From positions 1 to 20,038 of the forward strand of contig JADGIZ010000197.1 of the NCBI GenBank assembly GCA_027604665.1: a stretch of 20,038 nt of DNA, written 5' to 3'. Each line of letters opens with the position of its first letter. Position 1 is the first letter of the stretch. The translations under genes and the position numbers were made by a program. Shown in pieces: positions 1-10,336 of the stretch. This DNA is from Polyrhizophydium stewartii. Its lineage: Eukaryota > Chytridiomycota > Chytridiomycetes > Rhizophydiales. A model generated the notes under the pieces. That model saw nothing but the letters and a program-made list of their open reading frames with translations, had not been told where the DNA came from and searched no databases.

Positions 1-118
1 CGCCTGCGCCTGCCCGCCGACCCCCCGCCTTCCCGCGCAAACAGCGCCGCCGCTGGCGTGATCGGCTCCTCGCTCTCCCCGGCCGCACGCCCCCGGCACG
101 CGCCAGCCCCGACCCGCC
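1..118 (+). promoter_or_regulatory. Upstream flank of EPL1
   Basis: These 118 nt before the EPL1 ATG are C-rich and pyrimidine-rich, with no TATA box and no supported coding sequence. They probably hold the 5' UTR and part of the promoter, which is cut by the window edge. Confidence 0.4.
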
Positions 119-3100
119 ATGCCCAGCGGCGCAACGGGCTCCGGCCTGCGCAGCCGCAAGATCGACAACAAAAAGTCGCTTCCCATCTACCACTACCACC
201 AGGCCCTCGACCTCGATGAGACCACCGCATCGCTCAATCGCACCATCCCCCAGGTCGCCACCGGCGTCGAGAAGGAGGAGGAGGAGGTGAGAAGCGCGTC
301 GTGAGCGCTCTGGGCGGTCACGGGCGCCGCGCACGAGCGGCCTTCTGAAGCGAGACTCGCCCGTGCTGAACCACTTGTGCAGGAGCATCACCTACAAGCT
401 GCACTCGTCGCAAACCACACACACACCCAAGTCGTGATCCCAACGCCAGATGCGTCGATGCTCATTCCCTTGAGCGAGTACGAGGCGCTCTATACTCCTA
501 CGTTCCAGCTGCCAAAGTCGCTCATCAGGTTCTCGACCGTTGTCGAGGACGTCATTGGATGCACCTACAATCTCGACGAAAAGGACGACGAGTGGATCGC
601 AGACTTCAACCAGCGCCAAGAGCGGCCGCAAGACCGTTTGCGCGAGGACGACTTTGAGGCTGCGATTGCACTCTTTGAAGGCGCTGGAAACGACAAGGTG
701 ACTGGCGAAAGCGCAACCATTTGTCCTTAATCCACATTCTAACTGGGTTGTTTGACCCAGGTGTCCGGAGAATGCCCCACTTTTGAAGAGTGCCAGGACT
801 ACATGGCCCGGCCTGAGCATGCCCCGGGATCGGCGCTCTCCGCATCGACTCTGCAGGCAATTTACGAGCACTGGAAGTACCGCAGATACACGGTCAACAT
901 GGCGCCGCTGATACCGCGAACCAAGGTCTGTTTTGAGTCTGGCTCGGGTATTCATGCCGCTATGTCGTCTTGCACGTCAAGTCAAGCTGACCAAAGACAT
1001 ATCCTCGTCTGCTCTCGCCACTCAAAAGACCGAGGAGATGAGCCTTAAGCCAGACACAGATCCCTACGTATGCTTCCGCCGGCGCGAGGTGCGCGTCACC
1101 CGCAAGGCGCGCCGTGGCGACACGCAGGCCATCGAGCGCCTCCGAAAGCTGCGTGACGACCTTCTCAAAGCAAAGATGATTCTGGATCTTGTAGCCCAGC
1201 GCGAAGCAGCTCGCCGCGAGAGTGTCCACCTGGAGCATCTTATTTTCGAGAAGCGCATCTATGTGCGCCGCCTCAAGCGGCGGCTTGGCGTCTCGACGTC
1301 GGAGCGCGATCCAGACGCAACGCCTGACAGCCGACGCAAAAAGAAGCGAGCAACGGACGCTGATGAGCCGGGGTTGGTGCCTATTTCCCCAGCGCGAGCA
1401 ATGCCACTGGCCTGGTGTTTGGCTGACTTTTCTTGCGGCACAAGGGAGTCGACAAAGATCCGCATTCCGATGCAGAAACTTCGCGACGCGGCGAACCTGG
1501 TCTCGGACATCGACTCCAAGCTTTTCGTCAACCATCTCGGCGCCACGTCGCTTTCAATCGAAGACAAGGTCCGCAAGATACGCCAGATCGACGAACGGAG
1601 CGGGTACATGGATGCCACAGAGGTAAAGAACTCCTCTTCGCGGTCGAGTGGCGTTCCTGCGCGTGCCCAGCCCCCTGACCTCTTTCATTCGCGGCCAGGA
1701 CCCGTACCTTGGCATCGGCGCAGAGGACCTGGATATGTGGCGCAATTTGCTCATGGCCGAGCATGCATCCGAAGTGCCGCGTCAAGAAGAAGCTGCCGTT
1801 CCTCACATGTCATGCTTTCGGAGGCGCATTGGTCGAGGAGGTCGCGTTGTGTTTGATCGTCGCATGTCTCGCCAGCGACGCCGCGAGCTCGGGCCAGCTC
1901 TCTCGCGCTGGCGCTTTGACTGCAGCGATGGGGAGCAAGAGTCCGACGTTGAGCTCGACGATGACCACGGGTGAGTCGCATCGTTTTGCCCTTGGCTTTA
2001 CCGTGACGAAACTGCTGACGCAGGCACAATCGTGGCTCGCCAAGCCTCATTGCCCATCGCGCATTCTCCATCGCACCAGTGGAGGACGACTACCGCCTGC
2101 TCATGAACAGACCGGGCCATTTTGAACAGATCCACCCCTCTCTGTCGGCCGCCCGTCTGCACTTCCCCGCTCTCTCGATTCCACTGCAGGTCATCCGCCC
2201 GCCCGCAACCGGCGCACATCTTGGTCCGGGTGTGGTGCACACTCTTGCCGCATCCCACGGCGATCTTGCCGCCGCGCACTCGGCAGCGCAGCCCGGGACG
2301 CCGTCGACATCAACGTCCATTTCGGCATCTGTTCCCGTTACATCCCAAGGTGCTGCAACCAACGCTCAGCAGGTTGCGCACATCGCTGCTTCGCTCCCAA
2401 GCACAGCGATGCCAGGCACGCCTCCGCCGCCCTCAACACCCGTCGCCTCCAACACCGGCACCGCGGCGCAGGCGGCACAAGGCAGGCCGGCCGCTCAGAC
2501 CGGCACGCCAGTCAAGAAGCGCACAAAGTCGGGCTCATCTTCCGTGGACGGCAGAGCAGGTCCTGCGTCGCAGCCAGCGCCGGCCACACGCAAGAAGGCC
2601 GAACTCGACCCAAAGTCGGCGCAACTCAAGGCCATGATGCAAGAGGCACAGCGGCAAGCACAGCAACAGCAAGCCCAGATCCAGCAGCAACAGCAACAGC
2701 AACAACAGCAACAATCTCTGGCTCAACAACAACAGCCGCAAGCTGCGGCGGCTATGGGCTCGAGCCTCGTTCCTGGGGCGGTTCAGTCTGCTTTGACTCC
2801 ATCGTCCAGCTTCTCGGCGACAGGCAACCCTCCCCTGATCTCCTCGACCACGACATCGGCGTCGCTACCAGCTCCGCCCGCGGCCACGCAGACGAGTCTG
2901 CAGCAGTCGCCACAGGCCCTCGCTGCGATTCAACAGGGATCGCCTCAGCCGCCAGCTCCTCAGCAGGCCAGCACGCAGACAACGCTGGAAGGTCCGCTTG
3001 TCGCCGCCGCGACGTCCCCATCGACCTCGGCCATGTCTCCGATTGCTGCGATGGGCGGCGCATTAGCTGGCCTCACACCCGCGCAGTTGCAGCAGCTCAA

Positions 3101-3689
3101 AGGCCAGCAAGCGCGCCAGCTGCACCAGCTGCGCCTCCACCAGCTCCAGCAGCAGCAACAGCAGGCGCAGCAGCAGGCGCAGCAGCAGCAGCAGCCGTCG
3201 ATGCAGATGCCCTTGGCCACCGCTGCGGCGGCGCAGGCGCACATGCAGCAGATGCAGGCGCTCCAGCAGCAGCTTGCACAGTCCCAGGCACTGCTCCACG
3301 CCCAAGCTCAGGCGCAGGCGCAGGCGCAAGCGCAAGTCCAGGTGCAGTTTCCGCCGCAAGCGCACATGGCAGATCCGTCGGCTTCGCTGGTATCGCTGGT
3401 GCCCGGCGCCCAGCTCGGCCTCTCCCAGCAGCATCTTCAGCAACTCATCCTCAACGCGCAGACGATCCAGGCCCAGCAGCAGCCGCAGTCTCCGCCACAG
3501 CCGGGCTCGGTTCTGGCGGCAGGCCAGCAGCGACCTCGCCTCGCTCTCGCCAACGGCCTCGCTGCTGGGGTGGCCGCCAGCGCATCCACGTCGCAGCAGC
3601 AGCAACAGCAGGCGTTGGTTGCGACGCTCGTGGGCGGCCTCACGCAGCATGGCGGCCAGCAACAGCCAAAGTCTGGCTCTGGTGTCTGA
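119..3689 (+). CDS. EPL1: Enhancer of polycomb-like protein 1 (NuA4/Piccolo subunit), 6 exons
   Basis: Predicted exons are 119-286, 383-697, 761-925, 1029-1622, 1699-1970 and 2024-3689, giving 1059 aa. The introns (96, 63, 103, 76 and 53 nt) have matching phases and ctgac/ctaac branch sites. Residues 1 to about 290 form the EPcA domain. Visible marks are GVEKEEEE at the exon 1 end, IPTPDAS, a Y-x2-LY-x3-F-x2-P-x-SLIRFS block, PLIPRTK, and DPYVCFRRREVR followed by a basic arginine-rich stretch. A second conserved block, CFRRRIGRGGRVVFDRR, lies near residue 453. In other fungi Epl1 bridges Esa1, Yng2 and Eaf6 in the Piccolo NuA4 histone H4/H2A acetyltransferase and docks on the nucleosome. The last exon (about 555 aa) is low-complexity, rich in Q, A, S and P, and makes the protein longer than yeast Epl1 (about 830 aa). 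Bases 1377-1457 (81 nt) could be an optional in-frame intron. Family assignment is firm; exact splicing is inferred. Confidence 0.93.
2652..2742 (+). repeat. CAG/CAA polyglutamine tract 1 in EPL1
   Basis: This is a mixed CAG/CAA run inside the last EPL1 exon. It contains an uninterrupted stretch of 11 Gln codons at 2682-2714, flanked by shorter Q runs. The CAA interruptions suggest selection for glutamine rather than pure DNA slippage. Such tracts are common in fungal transcription and chromatin factors. Confidence 0.85.
3141..3200 (+). repeat. CAG polyglutamine/alanine tract 2 in EPL1
   Basis: This is the second glutamine-rich run of the EPL1 tail, mainly CAG with GCG/CAG (Ala-Gln) interruptions. 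About 100 nt further on, near 3300-3342, a GCGCAG-type hexamer repeat encodes alternating Ala-Gln. It is still in the EPL1 frame. Confidence 0.8.
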
Positions 3690-3746
3690 CCGACGCGGCC
3701 TCCCCAAGGCACCGCAGATTGGCATGTACAGACCGGCGGTCCAAGC

Positions 3747-3752
3747 AATAAA
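3747..3752 (+). terminator. Candidate polyadenylation signal for EPL1 (aataaa)
   Basis: An AATAAA hexamer lies 58 nt after the EPL1 stop and about 75 nt before the LSM2 start codon. Its position suits 3' end formation of EPL1. A hexamer match alone is weak evidence. Confidence 0.4.
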
Positions 3753-3827
3753 GCCAGCGGCCCGTGTGCTGTCGAGGCCATGTTCATGTCGTCAACCCGT
3801 CGATTCTTGCTTTCCTGCGCGGCGGCA

Positions 3828-4320
3828 ATGGTGCGTGCAGGCGCCGACGAAGCCGGCGAGCGAGTGCGCCGCTGACCGCGAGGCCCGCGCGCGCGCCCGC
3901 CGCGCAACGTCACGCCTGGCCGCTTCCCGCACATGGGTGCTGCGGCCACGCCTCTGCGCAGCTGTTCTACTCGTTCTTCAAGACCCTGGTGGGCCAGGTC
4001 GTCACGGTCGACCTCAAGAACGATCTCGCAATCACCGGCAAGCTCGTGTCGGTCGACCAGTTCCTCAACTTCAAGCTGGACGACATCAGCGTCGAGGACC
4101 AAGCCAACTTCCCGCACATGGTGCGACTGCCGCCGCCCGGATGCTCGCCCGCCCTACGCGAGATGGCTCCGCTGACATCCTCGCTCGACTGCGCCAGCTC
4201 TCCGTCAGGAACTGCTTCATCCGCGGCTCAGTTGTGCGCTACGTGCGCATTCCGCCGTCCCACGTCGACACGCAGCTCCTGCAGGACGCCGCTCGGAAAG
4301 AGGCAGAGCAGAAGCAATGA
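3828..4320 (+). CDS. LSM2: U6 snRNA-associated Sm-like protein LSm2, 3 exons
   Basis: Predicted exons are 3828-3830 (the ATG alone), 3962-4120 and 4198-4320, giving 94 aa against 95 in human LSM2. The family N-terminus is M-LFYSFFK. Here LFYSFFKTLVG begins exactly after a gcgcag acceptor, and the nearest upstream ATG abutting a gtgcgt donor is 3828-3830. The Sm1 motif (VTVDLKNDLAITGKLVSVDQFLN) and the Sm2 motif (NCFIRGSVVRYVRIP) are intact, as is the typical C-terminus DTQLLQDAARKEAEQKQ. LSm2 is part of the nuclear LSm2-8 ring on the U6 3' tail and of the cytoplasmic LSm1-7 decapping ring. It lies 138 nt after EPL1 on the same strand. Its stop is only 12 nt from the GCP6 stop on the other strand, so the 3' UTRs must overlap. 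Confidence 0.95.
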
Positions 4321-4332
4321 ACCGCCAGGCCT

Positions 4333-7300
4333 TCATGCAAGTGGATCGAGCGCTGTTAGGAGCTCGGCGCCGAGCGGCAGTCCGCCGAACCGGTGTCCAT
4401 GTGCCTGGATATCCGTGCTGTCTGCATCGGTTCTTTCGGCGATCGCCTGGAGCGCCGTGACAAGCAGTCCTCGTCGGACCGAAAAAGCTGCGTGCAGGGA
4501 TGCGAACGACTCGGAGATCGGGTACCCCAGCATCTTTCGCGAGAACTTGAGGGCAAGTTGTACCAGCGTGTCGCATGTCTCGCGCACCTGCCTGTGCTGC
4601 GTGCCCAGAAACAGGCGATCGCGCATGTCTGCCACCGTCCGAGACACAGCTCCCCGCAGCGCGCCGAGACTGTTGATCGACTGCGCAATACGAAGCACCT
4701 CATCGTCCCCCTCGAAAGTCGGCTCCTCGGGATGAGGTATCGCCCTTGCGATCTCACCACCACGCACCACTTCGCCTTGCTTCTTGCCGTCGGCGGCACT
4801 TGCCGAATGGTGCATCCGAGAAGCAACGGAATCCAGCAACACACGCAATTGCGTCCATGCCGTTCGCACCACCGAGTCGAACGAATACGCCATCAAAGCC
4901 CGAACAAGGACGCGGCAGCCGTAATGTAACTGCACGACCAGCGCGCGCTCCGCGCGAGTGAGATCCGACGCCAGCGGCTCGGCGACGCGCGGCGCGGTCT
5001 TGAGCTGTCGCCAAACCGGCCCAGAGCCGACGCGATTCATCGCCTCATCAGCTTGAAGCAGGCGCAAAAGCATCGAAAAGACAGCGTCGAGCTTCGCAAT
5101 CTCGTGGCGCGCAATGACAGCATCGAAGGGTGGCGGTGGGTTGTAGACAATCTTGAGGAAAGAGAGCGCATCGGGAGCTGCCGCATCACGCGAGTGAGCA
5201 ATCGGTCTCGTCTCTGGCGGCACATCCGTGGCGCATCACGCACCTGTCCTGTCTGAGCCGGGATTTGCGGAATAATCGAATCCAATCATGTCGTCCAGCG
5301 ACGCCGACGACAGAGCGCCAGTGGGCAGGGCTGTGTCTGCGACTTCCGTGTCGCAGATCACGTCTCGCAGCACGTGAGACACGCTGGAGACCTCTGGCGG
5401 CCACGAGCCATCTCCGTTGATTCGCAGGCCACGCCAGAGTGCGCCGCTGTCGCTTTCTGCGTCTTGGAAGAGCGCTCTGCAAAGATTGATGGCAAAGCGA
5501 CCGTCTTGGATGCAGTGAATGGATGCCAAGACGCCAACATGGAAGCGCATATCGAGCGGATTTGCGGCGCTGTCGCTCAAAAGCATCGCAAAGGCGGCTC
5601 GCGACACAAGCTGCGCCTGGACTTGCCACACATGCAGGAGCGAGCCGTGGATGCACGTGCGCAGCGACAGAAGGCCACCAGAGTGCAAGCTCGACGGGTT
5701 CGGGCTTACTGCATGCTCACGGGCAGGTGCTCTGGATGCGTCCAGATCAGCTCGCAGCCGGATTAGCCCCGAGCTTGGCTGACCCTTGTCTGCAAACTGC
5801 GCAAAGGAACTTTCTCGGACCGGCGGCTCCGCGGGCACCATCGACTGCGGCGATGCCGGGACAGGGTGTCGATCAACTTGAGTCGGCTTGTGCGGAGCAA
5901 TCGCAGAGCCAGCCGATGCCGTCACGCTGCCAAGTATCGCCTCAGCCGGCGGGCGGTGTGAGTCTGGCGAGGAAGTGGGAGGCCTGGCGTGCGATGCGGC
6001 GATCGACAACGGGTCCGGTGGTGAAGCGAATGCCAGCGGCGACTGCGGCGAAAGCGGTGACTGCGGCGAAAGCGGCGAACGAGGCGAGGATGCTCGGGAT
6101 ATTCGGTCGCTTGGTCGGCTATTTGGGTTGTCAGTCAGCAGCGCCGTGTCGAGTTGCTGGTGTTGAGCCGCCGTGCCGTCGTGTTGCTGATCGTCAGCGG
6201 TTTTGCCGCCATCTTCAGGGTCGATATCCGCGCCGCTGCTAACGCCTACGCAATCCGGCCTCTCCTCCGATTGGCCGGGTGCGACGTCTTCTGGCTGCGC
6301 CGGCAACCAATAACGACCAAGAAGTTCACGGCGCTGAGCGTCGCGTTCCAGTCGCGTCGATCTCCATTCAAGGAGCATTTCACGCCTGGAGAGAATTCGC
6401 ATGCGGCGCTCAAAGTCGGCCACCATCTCTGCCGCCTCTTCCGCCTCTAAGTTTGCCCAATACTCCTCCTCGGCAAGCTTGCGCTGCAGCTCCAACGCCT
6501 CCTGCCTGCGGGACTGTGTCTGCTGCTCCGCTTTGTAGGCAACTCGTTCGGCCAGGAACGCCTGATCGCGATCAGCCGCGTCAGCTCCACAGGGTCTGCA
6601 TTACCATCGCAAAACAGCAGCTGACCTCGATCGAGTTTTTGAGCTCCATGCGCTTTTTCATGGCATGCTCGCGTCTTTCGGCGCGCAGCCGTTCCTGCTT
6701 GTTGTCCAGTTGCTCGAGGCGCGATCGGCGAGAAAGCATCGCTTGCCGTTGTTCTTGTTGCCGGCGCGACTCAAACTGGGCCTGCTGCTGGATATGTGAA
6801 CGCAGCGCCAAAGTTTGCTGCTGCTCCAGTTGCGCCATCGCGGCCTGAACTTGTGCAAGCTCCTCATAAGAGTAGCCAATCCGACTACGAGCGCCTTGCT
6901 GGGACAGCCCGACTAAACCTTGAACGTGAGGGTGTGTCGCTGCGCATTCTCGCAACAGCCTCAGAGTATGTCCGGTCTCCACAAAAAGCGCTGCGGCATC
7001 GCCGGGCACAAAGTCGGGGGGAAGCCATGAGAGCTGCTGTTGGTTCAGTGCATTGCGGAGAAGTTTCGGGTTCAATGCAGCAGCAATACGCACCGATGTG
7101 GCATTCTCAGTCAGCTTGGCACCAAATTCACCATACGGATCGCGAGCCGAGAGCGTTTCGAGCGCTGTCTGCTCCATCAAATCACTGGTCGTGTCTGGGA
7201 GGCTGGATGTGTGGTGGGCGAGGCCCAGCCACGCATCGGCCCAAGCGAGGAATGGCGCCGAGGCACGCCGAAGCAGCTGAAGCACCGCCGTGCGTACACT

Positions 7301-9344
7301 GCAAATCGATGCATCATTTTCTGACTGTGAGTTTGGCCAGCCAGAGTCTTTGTCAAAGTCGTCAACACAAGAGGCATCATACTCCTGGGCGACGCCAAAG
7401 AGAAGCGAAAGAAGGGCCATTCCTTGGAGATGAGGCCGTTCGGATGTGTCGCATCCAGTCTTGTAAACAAGCCAACAAGTGCGTGGAATCATTCCAGTGT
7501 CAGCTTTCAGACAGTGAAGACATTTCAGCATGAGCGTCGCGGTATCTCACATCGAGGCCAAAAACGTCGGCGACTGTTGCAAAAAGATCGTCAATGTGCC
7601 TCAGGCACGTCCAAAGCTCCAGTATATACAGCGTCTCGTCTGCCATGTCCCGATCAAGTTCAACTATGCATTTGTCCAGTTCGTCAAGGTGGTCTGCCAG
7701 AGCGTGCGAGAGCGCGTGTGCTGTCAAGCTGTGAAAAGTCGAGAGATTGCATTGAGGTCAGTCGTGCCTCAAGCTCCTTGCTGCTTTTGGTTGTGCGAGT
7801 CGCTCACCTTGTGCATTTAGCGAGACTGGCGACAAACTGGCGCAGGCGTGCAGCGTTTGTGGCAAGCCGGGCAATGTCTGTCAGAGCGCTAGTAGACCAA
7901 TGCCGTTTGTACGCCGTCAGCTTGTTGTCCAACCAGGTCAAGCTTCGCGACGCAGCAAAAGCACCTTTCAAGTGTGGCGTGGGAGAGAGTGCGGGTTCTG
8001 ATTCGCATGCGATCATTTACACGCAGCCGGAAGTGGAGCCCCTCTTGATCCAGGACAAAGAGCATCGAGTTGACGCCGCCGAGAGCCTGCAGGCAGCACT
8101 GTGGGGGTTGTCAGCGATCCATGTGTGCAATCCAGCAAAGTAACAGTCCGCGCGAAATTTGAGGTGGGGTCGGCGTTACCTGAATTACAAGTCTATCTGT
8201 CACCACCATGACTGGCGCATCAAGCCCGGGAATGCGAGTGCTGCATATCTTGCACAGCTCATCAAGATTCTCTGCCGGCCCGTCCGAAGCAAAGGCGCTT
8301 GTTGGAACAGCTTGTGCCGATTCAGGCCTGTCCCACGAGGCGAGCATCGCACGCGGAGAGACTGGCTCGTTGATCATCCCGACCCAGTCGACATCGTGCA
8401 TCTGGCGCACTGGCTCGGCAGCAGGGGCGGCGACCCGGTGTTCTGCTCGGCGGTGCCGATCTGCCCTTGAATACTCGGCGCTCCGTTGAAGCGAACTCTC
8501 CGCGACAGCGCCATCCAACTCGCCGAGAGCCTGTTCGGGGAGCTCAAAAGCGATCCTCGGGCCTCGCGGCCTGTCAACACCTGCAGCGTGGCATTGAAGA
8601 TAGTGTAAGCGAAACTTTGGCAGCGGATGGCGAGCGGCGATGCGCTGACGAACCAAACTCGGACAAGAACGACCCCGCCAACGATGATTCGGACTGAAGC
8701 GAGCGAGAATGCGCGACGGTTGCCTGGGTGACAGGGTCTGGCATGGAATGTCAATATATGTGGGCAGCTGCTGCCGCAGAGCGTGCTGTAAACTCACCGG
8801 CAATCTCAAACTCGCGGCGATCGGGGGGTGGAAGGCTGAAGGGTGCCGGCGCAACGTCACATCTGCCGCCGCTTCCGTCCCCGCTGCGATCGGTATTGCG
8901 ACTGCTGCTGCTGCCGTCGCCGCGCCCGAACGCCATGCTGAACGGACGCCGACTGCCTGGGACGGCCGGGTCTTGGGAGCGGATATCGGCCGAGCGCGCA
9001 AGCAGCCATAGCACGGACGCAACCTCGGCCGAGGGCACCGCAGCGGAATCCTCTTGCGAGTGCTGGAGCAGCGCAACCAGGTCCAGCAGCCGCTCCGCCT
9101 TCGCGGGGCTGCCGCCCACCGTCGCCAGGTCGTGCGCGCGTGCGTGGACGAGTTCGGACAGCGCCAGCCGCCACGACGGCCACCGATGCTGTGCAAGCGC
9201 CGCGCCGGCCGACGACGAGGTGCGAAAGAGAGTGTCGATGACCGACCCGAGCGAGCGTACGGCGGGCCTGGTTGGCCGTCCCGCACAGCCGCGCATGCTG
9301 TCGGCCAGCTTCGCCATCGTGTCGACAAACGACAGTTCGACCAT
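4333..9344 (-). CDS. Gamma-tubulin complex component 6-like (GCP6), 9 exons
   Basis: Read on the minus strand, exons are 9344-8798, 8737-8654, 8580-8180, 8098-7965, 7888-7808, 7728-7551, 7459-6626, 6561-5244 and 5177-4333. All phases match and the product is 1473 aa. The N-terminal GRIP1 part (about residues 330-680) includes CCLQALGGVNSMLF, the RTLSHATLE block, DPYGEF and LPPDFVPGDAAALF followed by TLRLLRECAATHP. A charged coiled coil (about 675-840) and a Ser/Pro-rich linker with an SPLSPQ repeat near residue 910 separate it from GRIP2. GRIP2 (about 1049-1473) has QAQLVSRAAFAMLL, INLCRALF, LSFLKIVYNPPPPFDAVIAR and LRLLQADEAMNR. The long insert between the GRIP domains is the GCP6 hallmark; human GCP6 has 1819 aa. 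The family role is in the gamma-tubulin ring complex that nucleates microtubules at spindle poles or basal bodies. The exon 2 donor (gttcgt) and exon 7 donor (gtcagc) are the least certain. Confidence 0.85.
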
Positions 9345-9461
9345 TGCTGGGTGAAGCTGCGCTCTCGCCTCTGCACCCCAGACCAATGGCAACGAGATGC
9401 ATGCTTCGCATACTCCCATGCTCCGCAAGCTGCATGCAACGAGTACGTATTGAAGTACCAG
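9345..9461. promoter_or_regulatory. Divergent gap between GCP6 and the first USP copy
   Basis: This 117-nt gap separates the GCP6 start codon (minus strand) from the first base pairs of the duplicated USP block. It must hold the GCP6 5' UTR and core promoter. No TATA box or in-frame ATG for the USP copy is seen here. Its last bases (taccag) read like a splice acceptor. Confidence 0.4.
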
Positions 9462-10121
9462 GACGTCGCCGCACATGCCCTCGCAGACTCGCCGGCCCAG
9501 CACTCGCGCACCGTCGCCATTGCCGTCGACGGCTCGGCGCACTCGGACTTCTCGATCGACTGGGCCGCCCGCAACATGCTGCAGCCGTCCGACCGCGTCG
9601 TGCTGCTCAACGTGCGGCCGTTCGCGGACATGTCCATGTTTGGCGGCGCGCCGTTCCTCGAATATGGCCGTGCGTGTCGCCATTGCGCCGTCCCGGCTCG
9701 GCCCATCTCGGCTGGCTCGGCCGATGCATGCTGACGTCGCCTCGGCCACACTCCGCCTCGGCTCCCGCCTCACACACACTCACTCGACGCACGCCCCTGT
9801 GCTCTTGCGCGCACGCCAGAGGCCGCGGCCGACCAGGACGCCTTCTTCAAGGCCGAGTCGCACAAGCTGCTCAAGCAAAAGGCCGCCGACCTGCACGGCC
9901 GCGGCTTCCACGTCTCGGCCATCGCGCTGCGCGGCGACGCACGCGAGGAGCTCGTCTTCAAGGTCGCCGAGCTCGCGGCCGACGTGTTCGTCATCGGGTC
10001 GCACGGCCGCGGCGTCTTTGGCCGTGCGATGCTCGGATCCGTGTCCGACTTTGTGGTGCACCACGTCGCCTGCGCCGTCGTGGTCACCCGCATGCCGGCC
10101 GTGAAGGCGTGATGCCTGCGG
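9460..10121 (+). repeat. Long direct repeat, copy 1 (pairs with 11338-12000)
   Basis: A 662-nt block matches 11338-12000 with about ten differences counted by eye, including one single-base indel inside the intron (about 98% identity). The left boundary falls inside the coding sequence of A2. The right boundary lies about nine bases after the shared stop codon. The intron is as conserved as the exons, which points to a recent copy event or gene conversion rather than protein-level selection. Confidence 0.95.
9462..10112 (+). CDS. Universal stress protein, copy A1; 5' end missing (possible pseudogene)
   Basis: The homologous exons are 9462-9669 and 9820-10112, with a 150-nt intron starting gtgcgt. 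Both exons are intact and almost identical to gene A2 (11259-11991). The UspA domain is visible: beta-1 VAIAVDGSAHSDFS and the ATP-binding G-x2-G-x9-G-S motif in GSHGRGVFGRAMLGS. Homology to A2 stops at the base before this exon, so the TATA box, ATG and first 27 residues of A2 have no counterpart. The frame stays open upstream, antisense to GCP6 exon 1, but contains no ATG for well over 100 nt. Either an upstream exon splices to the cag acceptor at 9459-9461, or this is a 5'-truncated duplicate that yields no normal protein. No frameshift or premature stop has built up, so it is young or still in use. Confidence 0.6.
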
Positions 10122-10221
10122 TCGTAAGATGGACACTGCAGCGGCGCCTGCATCTGCGGCCAAAGTCGCACCCACGTCAAGCAACTTGGCTGCCCACGCC
10201 ACATGGCTCGGCCGAGCTTGC

Positions 10222-10240
10222 TGACGCAACAATGACTCAG
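10222..10240 (+). promoter_or_regulatory. Shared USP promoter element, copy in front of gene B1
   Basis: The sequence tgacgcaacaatgactcag repeats the layout TGACG-n(7)-TGAMTCAG found twice upstream of gene B2 (12520-12538 and 12586-12604). Fourteen of 19 positions match the nearer B2 copy. The right half is a perfect AP-1/Gcn4-type TGACTCA core and the left half is a CRE/ATF-like TGACG. It lies 97 nt upstream of the preferred ATG and about 20 nt upstream of a caaaagg box. That a bZIP factor binds here is inference. Confidence 0.5.
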
Positions 10241-10336
10241 CCTGATTGGGCAGATTCTTCAAAAGGCGACACGGCGGCCGCCACGACTCGCTCCAGCCAG
10301 TCCGCAGCGCCGCCAGCCACGCAAACCGAGAACGCC

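Noticed and set aside
3063..3725. Leu-rich minus-strand frame opposite EPL1
   Set aside because: It is the antisense of the CAG/CAA tracts, which always read as Leu, Cys or Ala runs.
9054..9734. GTG-initiated frame as the real start of USP A1
   Set aside because: The frame lies antisense to GCP6 exon 1, has no ATG and shows no USP-like sequence before 9462. Non-ATG initiation is not a reasonable default for a nuclear gene.
8111..9751. A 546-codon minus-strand open frame
   Set aside because: It covers a true GCP6 exon (8180-8580) but runs through two introns and the antisense of USP A1. Splice phase and GCP motifs give a better multi-exon model.
10232..10336. ATG 10232 as the start of USP B1
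   Set aside because: It lies within the shared promoter element and upstream of the aaaagg box. B2 homology begins only at the 10337 ATG. It is kept as an alternative.
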